From Amoebidium appalachense (lineage: Eukaryota > Ichthyosporea): a DNA stretch of 64,000 nucleotides. Numbering within the stretch: position 1 is the first letter of the stretch; each line of letters opens with the position of its first letter. Under the pieces are notes generated by a model, which saw nothing but the letters and a program-made list of their open reading frames with translations, did not search any database and was not told where the DNA came from. The stretch spans positions 4,836,001-4,900,000 of the forward strand of contig CAVNZM010000008.1 of the NCBI GenBank assembly GCA_963693365.1, in the 5' to 3' direction. A program made the translations under genes and the position numbers. Shown piece by piece: positions 1 through 25,778 of the stretch.

Positions 1-208
1 TACACACACACCACACACAGAGACAAAGAGATTGGGAGAGGGCGACTTACACACACGAACAGCGCTCACACAAACACGCACGCCCTTGGCACACACATAC
101 ACACATACACACCAACAACACACGTAATCACACATGCACAGCAATATATACCCCCCCCCCCCTCCCCCCGTTTTATTTGAGCCCCCCTCCCTTACCCCCC
201 TATCTATA

Positions 209-512
209 TTTTTCTTGCTTCTGCTTACTGCTGCAACTTTAACCCCCGGCCTTTCCCACTGCCCTTGCCTGCATAAGCAACCCTGCTCGTCTCTGATCAA
301 GACGGGTGACCTACTCATGTTCAAGTGAAACAGTATCTGAGTTGGGTTTCGTTAACGAGGGGAATAGGTCGAAACTCGGGTACTGTGGATGACGTGGGCC
401 CCCCCTGAGGATGGGCTCTGCTTATTATGCATACTCTTTATGTATGGCTTGCATTCTGCATCGTGTTATCCGTTTGTTCTTGTGTACTTCGTACTTTTTG
501 ACGCATTCAAAA
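209..512 (+). repeat. SINE-like C-tailed repeat, copy A
   Basis: One of the longest copies of the dispersed family. It has the 5' block AGCAACCCTGCTCGTC, a block GTTCAAGTGAAACAGTATCTG, a B-box-like GGTCGAAACTCGGG near 367, a core CTGAGGATGGGCTCTGCTTA, and the 3' block TGTGTACTTCGTAC...GCATTCAAAA followed directly by C-runs. Confidence 0.7.
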
Positions 513-807
513 CCCCCCCTCCCCTCCCCCTCCCTCCCCCCCTCTCCCCCCCCCCCCCCCCCCCCCCCCCACACACACACACCACCCCTTGCTTTCTCCC
601 TCCCCCCCCCACCCCCCCCCCCCCCCCCCCCCCCAACAATCATGAAGGCAGTTCGTTTCGTTCTTTGTTTCATCTCTAACCCCATAGTCCACTTGTCGAG
701 CCCCCAGCCCCTCCTCCCCCCCCAGTCTTCTTTCAGAGGTGTCCTTTCAGGACAGACCACTGTGTGGAGACCGCTTTACTTCCATGCAACCGGGCATGGT
801 TGCCCTG

Positions 808-1155
808 TGTCGTGCATCTGTAAGCACATACGCATTTTTCGCTGCACTGCATTAGTTTGCACACACATCTTCACCGTTTTGCTCACCTTGCTTGCATAAG
901 CAACCCTGCTCGTCTTTGGTCAAGACGGGTTGATGACCCTCCCAAGTTCAGTTGATGCTGCTGTCTGAGTTGGAGAGTCTTATATACGCGGGCTAAGGGG
1001 TCGAAACTCAGACGCAATTGATTACTTGGGCCCTCCCTGAGGATGGGCTCTGCTTATGACGCATACTGCGCGCATGGCTATGTTGCATGCTTGAATGTTT
1101 GCCTTTGCACGTGTCCTTCGTGTATGCGTACTTCGTACCGTGTTCCGCATTCAAA
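808..1155 (+). repeat. SINE-like C-tailed repeat, copy B
   Basis: Nearly identical to the copy at 35765-36121 over its full length, including GTGCATCTGTAAGCAC at the 5' end, GGGGTCGAAACTCAGACGC in the middle and CCGCATTCAAA before the terminal C-run. The high identity suggests recent activity. Confidence 0.75.
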
Positions 1156-1175
1156 CCCCCCCCCCTCCCCCCCCC

Positions 1176-1206
<31 letters not shown>

Positions 1207-1317
1207 ACAGCTCCCCATTTTTTTTTAAAAAAAAATAAAATAATAAAAAGGATACCGGAAATACCCTTCGTGTTTTTCTGTCTCTGTCATCATATCATTC
1301 ATTTGCCTTTCCCCCCC

Positions 1318-1350
<33 letters not shown>

Positions 1351-1376
1351 TTTTTTTTTTTTTTTTGCCCTTGCAG

Positions 1377-2279
1377 AAACGGGCTGAAGCAAGCATGTGG
1401 TGGTGGACTCTACCAGAGCAGACCCGCACAGAGTGCCTGTCTGGCTGTGCCCCCGGGCCAGTTCTGCACTGGGGGCAGTATGGCTGCATGCACAGCTGTA
1501 GCAGGTGAGTGTGTGTGTGTGTGCCATCGGGGTGTGTGTTGAGGGGGGTGGAGTTGCGGTGGGAAAAGGTGTATTTGGGCTTGTGGGAGGGAGGGGGAGG
1601 GGAGGGGGGAGGGGGGGGGGATTTGGTGTTGGGGGAGGGAGGAGGGGGGGGGGGAAACGGGATTGAGAAGGTGGGCGTGGGTGTAGGTGTGAGTGTGTGT
1701 GTGTGTGTTTGGGGGGGGGGGGGGGGGGGGGGGAGTGGGTGGGTGGGTGGGTGTGTTGGTGATGGTGGGGGGAGGGGGCGATTGACTGGGTGGGTCGGTG
1801 AGGAACGGGGTGTATGTGCGTGCGAGTGTGTGCGTGTGTGTGTATGTGCGTGTGTGTGCGTGTGTGTGTGCGTGTGTGTGTGCTTGTACGTATACTAGCC
1901 TGGATATGCGTGTGTGTGTGCCAGGTGGGTAAGAGTTGAGCACACAGGCCGAAGAACAATGTTACACTGAATACCGTAGTTGGCACCTTGTCACCTAAAT
2001 AGCCAAATTTGGTTCACGTCAAACCTAACCATATATGGGCAATAACTACCTCAAAATAACTGGATATGGCTAGTCAACACCTCGAAAATAACCATATATG
2101 GTTAATCTACCGCAGAATGCCCCGCCGGTCACATGTGTGCCAGGGGCATGCGTGCCCCCTGCCCGGCCAACACCTACCAGCCAAACCGTGGCAAGGACAC
2201 GTGCGTGGCGTATGGCCAATCATTTTACTGCTCTGTGGGTGGCCCAACGGCTTGTACTGCAATAGCGCGTAAGTGCTAT

Positions 2280-2358
<79 letters not shown>

Positions 2359-2564
2359 GAAAGAAAACAAAAGAAAGGAAAAGAGGAAAAGAAGGGAAAA
2401 AATAGATTCATGACTTATTTATATTGAAGAAGAAGGCTAAGAGGAATACACGATTGATCAATAGTGATTATAGTGACGCGCGAAGATACAGACGTGCACA
2501 GTGCGGACAACCCCCCCCCCCCCCCCCCCCCTCTCCCCCTCCCCCAAACACACACACGAACTAC

Positions 2565-2607
<43 letters not shown>

Positions 2608-3223
2608 CTCCCCCTCCCTGCCCCCCACCCCACCCCCACCCGACTCTTCTTCAGTATCTCTCCTCCATAGAGTTTTATACTGACGAATTCCCTACTCCCT
2701 CCCCCAAATACAACCGCAACAACACATACCCATACACACATACACACACTCACGTATACATAGACATGCGCGCACACACACTCACACACTCACACACGTA
2801 CACACGTACACACACGTACACGTACACGTACACGTATACTCACGTACACACGCAGCCAAAAACGAGCTCCCGCAGGGCGGTAAGCTCCTCACAGGCGGAC
2901 GCGGGCTCCAATCACCTTGCGGCCTGCACTTAGCCGTTATCCAATCAGACGGCAACCTCGTACTTCAGCGTGCGGACGGCTCCGTCTATTGGACAACAAA
3001 CACCCACTCCGTAGGGCAGGGCCCTTGGTCATTGGCGGTAAATCAGCTCGGGAATGCGATTTTGACGGATTCCACCAATCGGATCGTGTGGCAGTCGTAT
3101 TCGACCAATCAAGGGAGGGCACCGTTCAAGATCGTTCTGGAAGGAGATGGAAATTTCGCGATTGTCGATGGCGCGGGCGTTAGGACTTGGCAATCAGTGA
3201 CACACATGAACAAATGTCCCTAA
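1377..3223 (+). CDS. Cys-rich repeat and bulb-type (B-) lectin protein, 3' end of gene
   Basis: Three exons are in phase: 1377-1504, 2116-2268 and 2856-3223 (stop TAA). Earlier exons are probably outside the window. The first two exons encode two copies of a roughly 45-residue Cys-rich unit with the pattern YQ..(R/G)..(A/D)(S/T)C......FC..GG..ACTA.A and a CPA(G/N)..C..G linker. This resembles the GCC2/GCC3 (ephrin receptor-like) repeats of secreted or surface proteins in protists. The last exon encodes about 120 residues of a bulb-type lectin domain. QSDGNLVLQ fits the mannose-binding motif QxDxNxVxY except for the final Tyr, which is Gln here, and it is followed by GSVYWTTNT and further beta-strand repeats (LAVNQLGNAILTD, IVLEGDGNFAIVD). 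I infer an extracellular or wall carbohydrate-binding protein. The C-terminus is NKCP with no membrane anchor after the lectin. Intron 1 starts with GTGAGT(GT)n and intron 2 with GTAAGTGCTATT then a C-run. The domain calls are firm; the N-terminus is unknown. Confidence 0.75.
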
Positions 3224-3357
3224 TTTCCTCCTGAGGGTGATGGGAACTGGGGGAAATGAGGGTATATAGAAACATAAAAACAGACGCACAGCACATGGGC
3301 ACAAACAGATAACTTGTAGGAACACTGGCACAATAGAAGACACACACACAAACACAC

Positions 3358-3398
<41 letters not shown>

Positions 3399-3455
3399 AA
3401 ACACACACACACGTAAACACACACACGTAAACACAGACACACACCAACAAATGGA

Positions 3456-3494
<39 letters not shown>

Positions 3495-4015
3495 AACTTA
3501 TCATCCTTCCAGTCTACAAGTGTTCCTAGGGTACCAGCAAGAGTGAGGGAGAGAGGTGTGTGGGCAGGTGCGTGTTTGTGTGTGCGCACGCTCCGGGGGG
3601 AGGGGGGAGGTGGGGGGAGGGGGAGGGGGGAAGATTGCATCACACGTTTTCAATGTTCTCAAAAAATGGTAATTTTCAAACAGACCAACGAATATGTGTG
3701 TACGTGTAATAAGGAGTGTGTATTATTACCCAAACCTAATCCCTAATACTACAAATATTGTGTAACTTCTTATCATGTGAAAGGTTAACCAAATTTAGCA
3801 GATTGTCCAAAAATCATATCATGCCAGTACGCATGTACAGATACAACTTGTGCTATTAGTCGATTCGTCTAATTAAGTTTGAGATTGTTACTCAAGTGTA
3901 CGCGGTGTAGAGTTTTTGAGTCGCAAATTCCCAAGCGGCAAATTAGTGGAAACGGGCCTCCCTGAAAGGATTGTACATTAAAGACATTCTTGTACTTTTT
4001 TTTTCTTTTTTTTTT

Positions 4016-4070
<55 letters not shown>

Positions 4071-4863
4071 TATGCGGGCGGGGCTACAATACAGTACCCC
4101 TAGGATTGGCTATGCAACTTAGACTATATCAAACAGAGACAGCCCATATATTTTTTATTCTTTTCCTAAGAAAAATTAGGTAACATAGTTACTGTATTGT
4201 ACCTAATTTGCAAGGATATTTAGGGGTCGAAACATTGGAAATCGTGAGGAACCAATGGCGCTTACCTCTGATATCACCCATAAGTCAAAACCAGATCTTA
4301 ACTGTGATATTTATAATCTGAATCTGAGCCGGTCTGTGGCATGGCTCCCACCAACTTGATCAGAAATCCCCAATTAAATTTATCAGCAATAAAATGGATC
4401 CGCCGGGAAAAAAAGGTTCCACATTCAGCCCTTCATATGCATGTGCCACACAACTTGCGTGCACAAAATAAAAATCATGACCAGAGTCTGCTAAAACCAG
4501 AATAATCCTGTTCGACGCAGGTTTATTCCAAACCGCCCTTGAATCAAAAACTGCCTTTGGGTGGGTGTACACTTGTGTGTTGGTGGTGGTGGTGGTGACG
4601 GTGGTGGTGGTGGGGGGGGGGGGGGGGGGGGGGGGGGGAATACGATTTTTTGCAGAAAAATTTCAACCGAGTCATCGGGCAGCAAGTTTATTTTGCTTCT
4701 GTATTAGGGCCTGCACATGTTTCCAATGGGCCACCTACAGTTTATGGGTCCATGCTACAACGATTCAATTAATTTACAATTAATCGTGCAATTGCATGAG
4801 ATTCAGGATCGTTTGAGCGGGGTACGTGTGCGTGGAAGGGGGGGGGAAGAGGGAGAGGGGGAG

Positions 4864-4895
<32 letters not shown>

Positions 4896-5796
4896 AAGGG
4901 GGGGGGGGGGGGGAGAAGGGGGACGCAAGGAGCCGTTAGATTAAAGCTAACGCCATAGTTTCAAGAGTCGAATACCAAAGCTACAATAGCCCCCTGGCCC
5001 GGCCCGGTTGACCGTGTGTTGTACTGCGCTCCGGATTCAAGTTTAAAGTTACACACGTGCACTATGGGCACTGAAAGTTTGGTCGGGACCCTGCTGAATC
5101 CCGCCCTGGAAAAACAGAAAAAAGACGGATCGGAATGTGATATATATGGTTAGAATTGACATGCTTATTTGCGGGGGAAAGGGAGGGGGGAAGGGGGGAA
5201 GAAGGGGAGAGGGGGGAGGTTTTCAATTCCACCAAACCAAAACAAAAACCATGTAATCAATGACTCAACTTCATAATGATAAGTTAATTTAGAAGTAACT
5301 TCGAAAATTGAGAAGATTCGAAATTGAATAAACAAACGTATTTGCATACAGGCATACAAAGCAGAGTGGCCGACATCATCAAGCCGCCCGAGCATATTAG
5401 ACGCTGATGTGCCTCGGGGAGAAGGGAGGTGCGGGGAAAGAAAGGAAATGAGTCTCAGAGGGGTGAGTGTTACAGTCAGGTGGAGCTTGAGGGCTCGGGA
5501 GAGGAAGTGGAGGAGGAGGAGGAGGGAGGGGGGGGGGGGGGAGGGGGGGGGAAACTCTATAGGGGGGGAGGGGGGGGGGGGGGAGGGGGGAGAGCGATTG
5601 AGAAACATGGGGCCCGGAGGGGGAGGGGGGCGAGGGGGGGGGGGGGGGTGAAGACTGAAAGAGAGAGGCAGAGAGAGAGAGAGGGAGAGAGGGGGGGGGG
5701 GGGGACACAGACCAAATCTGAGCTAAAAAACAATCCCAACGGGCCCGGCCCCTAGATAACCCGGAGAAACTGCACCTAGCTCTCTGATAAGGTGGC
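3224..5796. other. Intergenic, no gene recognised
   Basis: Contains (CA)n at 3342-3396 and 3454-3492, G-runs at 4026-4069, 4612-4638 and 4866-4912, a T-run at 4000-4025, and G/A-rich simple sequence at 5170-5215 and 5505-5704. The unique stretches between them have frequent stops in all frames and no recognisable motif. Confidence 0.5.
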
Positions 5797-6227
5797 CTAG
5801 TTGTGGCTGGACACACAGAAAAACACAACAGTTACTACAGAATGCATGCAAGCAAACCCAGTCATTGCCATACGACTGGAGGCCAAGGACTGGCAGTCAC
5901 TTGGAAAGCTCCCCGACGACCAAGTAGCCGCCCCTCCACTCACGCAGCGCAGAAGTAGCTGAAGAAGTTGCAGCAGCCCACCGCCAATAGGTCGCGTAGA
6001 AGCGTAGACAGCGGTGTAGAAGTTACCATAGGTTGCAGTGGACCACCAGGCGTTGAAGAAACCACTTCTCAAGCGAGAAACTCCGCGAAAGGGAGATGCC
6101 CCCACACTCTCACAGCAGTAGGAGTACACCAGCACACACCACACACACGCTGCAGTCACGTTCCCCTGAGTGGGACTCCCTCCCACCACAAAAAGAAGAA
6201 ACGAAAGCCTTCATATACCTGCCATGG
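5797..6227 (-). CDS. Possible small Cys-rich hypothetical gene
   Basis: An island of ordinary-composition DNA reads open on the minus strand from about 6189 to 5797 (about 130 residues, rich in Cys, Ser and Tyr, with no simple repeats). An ATG at 6227 (ATGGCAG followed by GTATATG) could splice to the acceptor CTGCAG near 6148 in phase, giving MAACVWCVLVYSYCCESVG. I recognise no family. A TATATAAG element lies at about 6711. It could equally be a chance open frame. Confidence 0.22.
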
Positions 6228-7030
6228 TGAAGAATCGGGAAAAAAAAGTTGACGTGACAGCTAAGAGATCAAAGTGAAAGTGAAGTCCCATTGTTCACTG
6301 AGTTTAATGTGGAATGTCCTCCCCAACCGACGTCTGGCAACAGCCTGCTGTACATGTATGTGGCCGTATGTAGACCTGACACCGTTATATTTCCCTTCCC
6401 TATATCCATATATTCTTTTTCACCGTAGTTTACCTATAATCCTGCACTTTTATCCATAATTTTTTATGCCTTTGTGCACCTTTTTCACCAGCCACTTATA
6501 CAAGACCGTGTACATGTTGTTGTATGTAAACGTTTATCTCCGCATCGTCGCGGCGTTTGAAAGCTGCCGGCACGTGCACTGTACAGTAAACCGCTCGAAT
6601 TTGGGACACTTTTCGCGTCATCGCTGATCGAGCGCTTATGGGTAGCTATTTTTAGCTTTTTTCTGGAACATTCGAGCATCCCCAGCAAGCCCTGGCACAT
6701 GGCTACCCCAGTATATAAGCGCTGAGGTTCATAAAACACGTTTCCGACGACTTAGACACGTGAATGTAGCCTAGGGTATCATCTTGCAAAATTCATTCTG
6801 AACTCAAAATGCATTTTTATTTGGGACACGTGTTGCATAGACGTATATGCAGACGAACATGCTGACGCACATGCACCAGCTGGGTGTGGTCTCGCTGTTC
6901 CTTTCACCGTTGCCCACCCCTGGGTCCTTCTCTAGCTTTCAAACCAGTCTGTCCACTCAACGAGGCTTCAAGGGTGCCTGTTTTGCAAAATAAACTGAAC
7001 ACATCATACTGAACTGAACACACTGTACTG
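6228..7030. other. Intergenic, unique sequence
   Basis: Mostly non-repetitive DNA with a TATA-like element at about 6711 and no convincing open frame. It ends at the TA dinucleotide that borders the inverted-repeat element. Confidence 0.4.
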
Positions 7031-7068
7031 TAGGGCCTTATGAAAATATCCTGTTTTGTTTTTTTTTC

Positions 7069-7222
7069 TTTTGACTGGAATTATTCGACGGAAAGATATG
7101 CAAGTATGCACGGCATACTGAGAAGACAATAAAAACTTTTTTTTGATTTTTTTTTTTGACCGGATTTATTCGACGGAAAGATATGCAAGTATGCATGGCA
7201 TACTGAGAAGACAATAAAAACT
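7069..7222 (+). repeat. Tandem duplication of about 86 bp inside the element
   Basis: Two nearly identical units share TTTTGACYGG, TTATTCGACGGAAAGATATG and CATACTGAGAAGACAATAAA. The copies start near 7069 and 7155 and differ by a few bases and by the length of their T-runs. Confidence 0.8.
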
Positions 7223-7225
7223 CAG

Positions 7226-7394
7226 TCACGAGTTATCCAGTAACAAGTGCATACTGAGATACCTGAACACTGTGTGAAAATCATATAAATACTCAATGTG
7301 ACGACCAACAGAATTCAACAAAAAGTCTTAAGTGTTCACATTGCCAGCTAGTGTAGCAGACACCCGTAGGGAAAGAGGTAAAACGCGACATAAA
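7226..7394 (+). repeat. Direct repeat, left copy (about 170 bp)
   Basis: Matches 8185-8354 almost base for base (ACGAGTTATCCAGTAACAAG through GAGGTAAAACGCGACATAA). The pair brackets about 790 bp carrying a reverse-transcriptase-like fragment, so it resembles a short terminal direct repeat. The sequence between the copies and each outer junction shows no target duplication that I can see. Confidence 0.8.
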
Positions 7395-7861
7395 AACTCA
7401 CACCTATCAACATGCTTGCGATTAAAAAGTTCAGCACAAAAATGGCACCAGCGGCGATGAAAACAAGAATGACAACGCCACTGCACAACTTCCCAGGCAA
7501 TATCAACATCAGAGCACCATACAGACTTATCTACTAGGGTGGTATCCATACGTACAGCAGGAGAAATGTATCCTGCCAAAGCTCCCAAAAAGCGATAATA
7601 TTAATGATCAGTACGGTATTGCCTAAAGAACATAACACATGCCGACTGAGTTTTACCTTTGATTTCTCTATCAGAACGAGAAAGAAACTTATAGCTGCGT
7701 ATGGTAATAACGCGAAAAGGCAGAAAAAACAGGAAGAGAAAAGAAAGAGGGAGTGAGATAGCGAGAGGAAGAATCAGGTTGAAAGAGGGTAGGCTGAGGA
7801 CATTCAGAAGTAGCGTTGGTGAATCGGGGGGGAAGAGGGATGGAGGGAGGGGGGGGGGGGG

Positions 7862-8184
7862 AAAGAAAGCATAAAGAGGGTGACCATCAGGTATCCTAAC
7901 TAAATGAAAACAAAAACGAAGAGACAATTCCTCCATACGACAAACAGCAGACGACAATCCAAACATACTGATTAAGGGAGGCACAAACCGAGTACGAAAC
8001 AAAGTGCGCAGCGCAGTGCCCTGAAAATCGTCGAACTCTTTCAGCGCCACGGCCACCTCGCGAGGTGGGGCGCAGGCCAATAGCGGAAGTCCATATTCGA
8101 AAGTCGGCCGTAAGAAAGTTTTATAGTAGAGAAGAAGGTTCGCAGGATGGATCACAGACTCCCGTTGAAGCATATTTGACACGA
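7862..8184 (-). pseudogene. LINE-like reverse transcriptase fragment
   Basis: The minus-strand frame encodes LLYYKTFLRPTFEYGLPLL, then a L.EFDDFQGTALRTLFRTRF block. This resembles the end of the reverse transcriptase domain in non-LTR retrotransposons (a ..yk..lrP.leYg.p.w...L..fQ..alR pattern). There is no catalytic YADD and no start or endonuclease. It runs into simple repeat near 7860. I infer a short dead fragment trapped between the two 170 bp direct repeats. Confidence 0.4.
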
Positions 8185-8354
8185 TTTCACGAGTTATCCA
8201 GTAACAAGTGCATACTGAGATACCTGAACACTGTGTGAAAATCATATAAATACTCAATGTGACGACTAACAGAATTCAACAAAAAGTCTAAAGTGGTCAC
8301 ATTGCCAGCCAGTGTAGCAGACACCCGTAGGGAAAGAGGTAAAACGCGACATAA
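8185..8354 (+). repeat. Direct repeat, right copy (about 170 bp)
   Basis: Partner of 7226-7394 with a handful of substitutions. On the minus strand this copy is open for about 55 codons, while the left copy has a stop in that frame, so the left copy looks more decayed. Confidence 0.8.
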
Positions 8355-8545
8355 GCCCTGAGTATCAACCTGGATATATCACGAAAATATCGCAAAAGCA
8401 CCAGATTATCCGGTTTTTTTTTTTTTGCGAATGCCCTGAGTGTCATCTCAACATATCCAGAAAACCTCCCTGAATATCAAATGATATATCAAAAGTATCC
8501 TATTTGTGCCCTGATTATCAGGCCCAAGTATCCAGTCCAGACAAC
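8355..8545 (+). repeat. Degenerate tandem motif CCCTGANTATCA, block 1
   Basis: At least four spaced units of the form GCCCTGA(G/A/T)TATCA(N)8-12GATATATC occur here. The same motif returns at 9120-9305, so the two blocks flank the (TG)n run and the intervening unique DNA. Confidence 0.5.
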
Positions 8546-8599
8546 TTACTGACTAAGCTTATCACCCGAATATCTAAGGCGAATACACGTGTGCGCACG

Positions 8600-8705
<106 letters not shown>

Positions 8706-8727
8706 GTGTGTGCACGTGTTTGTGTGT

Positions 8728-8761
<34 letters not shown>

Positions 8762-9119
8762 CTGCGCCTGGTTAAGAACGCTTGGTTTCACAAAAAGTAA
8801 ACGTGTCTGAAGTGGGAGAACTGACCGAGAAAGCCCAAAAACCACTCTTTATACCGATGAAAAGAAGTTGCACATGTGTCAACTGTCAAAACCGCCTGTC
8901 TGGGGCGGGAACTTGAGTGATTCGTACCGGTAGTTTCCAGGCGTGTGTGGCGGGAGCTTGGCACATTGGTTCGATGTGAAATCCAACTGCCCAAATATGG
9001 CTATTGTAACATTCATTACTTCTTTTGGCTTGTTTACCTCTTGCTTGATTGGCAGCCTTTGGCGGCAAAACTCCCTAGTGGAAACCCCACAACACATATA
9101 GATAACTCCTATAATACCC

Positions 9120-9310
9120 CCTAGGTGGACGTGATATATCCCGCCTGTGAGCGCAGGATATATCACCTCTTCAGAGATCTACTTTGATATATCAATTTTT
9201 GCAACCCCCCAGAATATCACCGGATAGATCTCGGGGGTGCCCTGATTATCACCAGATATATCTGGTATCCAACTTGCCCCTGAATATCACCTAGATACAC
9301 GGGATCTTTT
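9120..9310 (+). repeat. Degenerate tandem motif CCCTGANTATCA, block 2
   Basis: Units GATATATCAC, CCCTGATTATCACCAGATA and CCCCTGAATATCACCTAGATA match block 1 (8355-8545). They end just inside the right terminal inverted repeat. Confidence 0.5.
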
Positions 9311-9322
9311 CATAAGGCCCTA

Positions 9323-10223
9323 GTGCACTGTGCACACGACCGGACGCCGTATCATATGGCATGCCCTTTCTTGAGTCCCCCACCCAGCTAATTCTGGTCC
9401 ACTTTTAGCAAAAAAAGCACTTTATTCATACTATGCGTGCGGTCTTTTCTTCTCTGATGGTTGTAATTACGAAATATTGTAGATATCATCGATCGATATC
9501 CCACTGTCTAAGGTTCAGCTGATCGATCCGCAGATCATGGCATGCATCGCCTGAGCCGACGAATCGACAAGACCCACACGATATATTTTTGGTAAATGAC
9601 GCAAATTGGTTTGAAGATCCCCCTATAAGCCAAAAACAGCTATCAAACCCCTAAAAGTTTAAGCCGCTGCAAACGTTCGGAAAACAGGGTTAGTAAATAT
9701 GGAATGTTTCACCTCCAAAACAAGCCAATCGACGTGGAGATAATTTACCCAAATCCGGAAGAAGAATTTCGCTATTTTTTCCTTGTACTGGTGAGTGGCG
9801 ACCCGCCGTGACAAGATCTACCCATGATCTTATGGCGTCAACTTGTCCACTCCAAGTTGAATAGGTAGTACAAGCTGTACAAGTTATTTCTACTTGTTGG
9901 TGGTGAATAATTGTACATGTATGAGCTTCATATATGTACTGCTAACATATATACACTTGTGCTTCTATTGTAGCCTGCCCTAATAAGTCATATTCTATAT
10001 ACCCTACTGCTAACATATATACACTTGTGCTTCTATTGTAGCCTGCCCTAATAAGTCATATTCTATATACCCTATTCCAGTTTCACAGTTGCCAATGATT
10101 TGAGATTCTTTCCCCGTAGAAATCTTCGAGCTCAAACATGGGAAATCATTATTACACACGGTGACCAAATCATCAACGAATGCCGTACAGTTCTCCGTAA
10201 GTGGAACACATGTACAGCATAAC
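9323..10223. other. Upstream region of the globin gene
   Basis: Unique AT-richer DNA, presumably holding the promoter and 5' leader of the globin gene. A 67 bp tandem duplication sits at 9938-10074. I see no clear TATA box. Confidence 0.45.
9938..10074 (+). repeat. Tandem duplication, 67 bp unit x2
   Basis: The block ACTGCTAACATATATACACT...CATATTCTATATACCCTA occurs twice back to back with no visible differences, ending about 150 bp before the globin ATG. Confidence 0.85.
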
Positions 10224-16743
<6,520 letters not shown>

Positions 16744-17159
16744 ATGGGTTAAGGTATAAAAAGGTTTGTGTGTGATATTATAGGCATGTATATAAGGTGG
16801 TGGTTTTTTCCATTGTGCTGTAATATTAATTTTAAATTTAACCCGGGCTTTTCTGTGTGTGAAGATCACGGTAATACAGGCCTCGGGGTGGGGCGTGTTC
16901 ATCATTAGGGTGTGGGAAAGGTTTGGTCGCTGGTTAGTGTAATTTCATGAGAAGGAGAAAATGGTAACGTGTGAGCGCATTTATGTCCTACTGGTTTGGT
17001 TATCCGGCCTTTACAGAATCCGGCCTTTACAGAATGAAAAATACGAATATTTGGCATTAGTACGTGGCGGTAGTATAATTATGGGGAGTAATTGCACGGT
17101 ACGTTCATTCTTGCTTCCATGTTTCAGTATCATAGGGACACATGCAACACACACAAACA

Positions 17160-17228
<69 letters not shown>

Positions 17229-18824
17229 ACATACACAAACACACATACACCCCTAATAACAGAGATTGGGCTGGACCCGTGCTCTTTTTGTATCTTAGTA
17301 ATGTATTTGTGACGTAAGAGTGTCCAAAACTAACTAAACTAACTAACTAAAACTAAACTAGTGTCCTCACTAACACATTTATCAACTAATCTACAAACTT
17401 GGATCTAATTCAGGAGAAATAGTCTAGGTTACTAGCCGATAATGAATATTTAGTACAACTTACACTTGTACACGTCCACACTATGCGGTTACACAGACCG
17501 CTTATGTTGGACCCTTGATATCCGTGTACACCGATCACGTGAAGTTTTGTGACAACGACCGTCGTGAATCGGCCCGGCCCCTCGAGCGCTCTTCAATATT
17601 AATCTTACACGTGTGTGCGTGCATGCATGCACACGTGCACACACACATGATCACTGCACACACACATATGTACACACACACGCACACACAAAATACACAC
17701 TGTGACACGCGTCAACATGTGCAGGGACACACGTGTACACATGTTCATGCCGGCGTGCGCGCGCACACGCATACACACGTCTCTAGGTGGAACACATGTG
17801 TGTGTGCGGCGCGCGCATGCACACACACAGGTCGCGTATATGGTCTGTGCAGGCACACACACATGTGCACGCACACACACCCCGGGCCCACCCATCCACA
17901 CACATGCACACAACGATAACTGCGTGATCACATAATTGTGGCCCTTGGTACCGAAATAGACCCATGCCATACATATCGTTAGTTCCACGACCACACACAT
18001 GGGCACGGATTTTATGGGTTATGGACTCTGCGTGTGCACGTACATGCGGGCGCTGACCCGCAACCCCCTTACAGTAACTCTTACTTGTAGTCACACTGCT
18101 TCCAAAGCTTGTTCTTGCGCTTGTTTGGGCGAAATTCAGGACCCCCCCCCCCTCCCCCCACACACCAAAAAAAACAAACAAAAAACAAAGCTGCGCGTGT
18201 GTGCGTATGACTAGGTGTGACGTGTGTGTGGTTGTGGTGGCCAATGTCGTGGCGGTGGTTGGGAGGAGAGAAGCCCGGGGCAGGGGGGACGAACATAGGT
18301 GTGGTTGTGTGGGAGTGTGAGCAATTCCGTAAGTCCTCAGGCTGCAGGACATGCAGACGGGGGGCGGGGGGGGGGGGGGGGGGGGGGGGCGGGGGTTGAA
18401 TGCGTTTTAAAGTACGAAGTACACATGAACAACGGATAACACAATGCAGAGTGCAAACCATACATAAAAAGTATGCATAATAAGAGGGGGGGGGGGAGAG
18501 GGGGGGGGTCCAGTAGGATCGAAAACTTGGGACAAATAGAACGGTTCAGATATTTATGATATTGCCAATAGTACTTCTGAAAGAACAGGTGGCTTGAGAC
18601 ACACAACACATGCACGAGAAGTATGCTCGTTTTCTGTTGCACGGCAACCCGCCACCACACCACTAGCACGATCGAAATTTCACCCAATTGCACGGGTAAA
18701 AATTACACAGAACGCAGTTGGAAAAATCTAAAAACAACGCAGACTACTGAACGCAACATTGGTTGCATTTTTTCACTCGATCTCATACGATCAGGGCCGA
18801 TTTGCGATCGATCAGCAGAATCGA
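16744..18824. other. Intergenic region between convergent genes
   Basis: Lies between the 3' ends of the globin gene (+) and the CCCH/SAM gene (-). It contains (CA)n at 17162-17224, alternating purine-pyrimidine ACGTGTGC-type sequence at 17605-17930 and a reverse SINE-like copy at 18388-18486. I see no coding signal. No clear AATAAA was found for the globin gene. Confidence 0.5.
18388..18486 (-). repeat. SINE-like C-tailed repeat, reverse copy L
   Basis: Reads on the minus strand as TTATTATGCATACTTTTTATG...GTGTACTTCGTACTTTAAAA and CGCATTCAACCCCCGCC. The poly(C) tail appears as the G-run at 18358-18390 on the plus strand. Confidence 0.7.

Positions 18825-25778
<6,954 letters not shown>

Larger units (their letters stand above)
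1..1376. other. Repeat-rich flank or intron upstream of the lectin exons
   Basis: This stretch holds (CA)n-rich sequence at 1-130, two SINE-like repeat copies (209-512 and 808-1155), several C-runs of 20 to 30 bases (551-570, 604-634, 1168-1191, 1318-1350) and a T-run before the acceptor at 1376. I see no exon. It is probably the last part of an upstream intron of the lectin gene. Confidence 0.5.

Noticed and set aside
389-899. Overlapping long frames across C-runs (Pro-rich) and their reverse (Gly-rich)
   Set aside because: The open length comes only from homopolymers and the SINE-like copy; there is no start context, domain or splice support.
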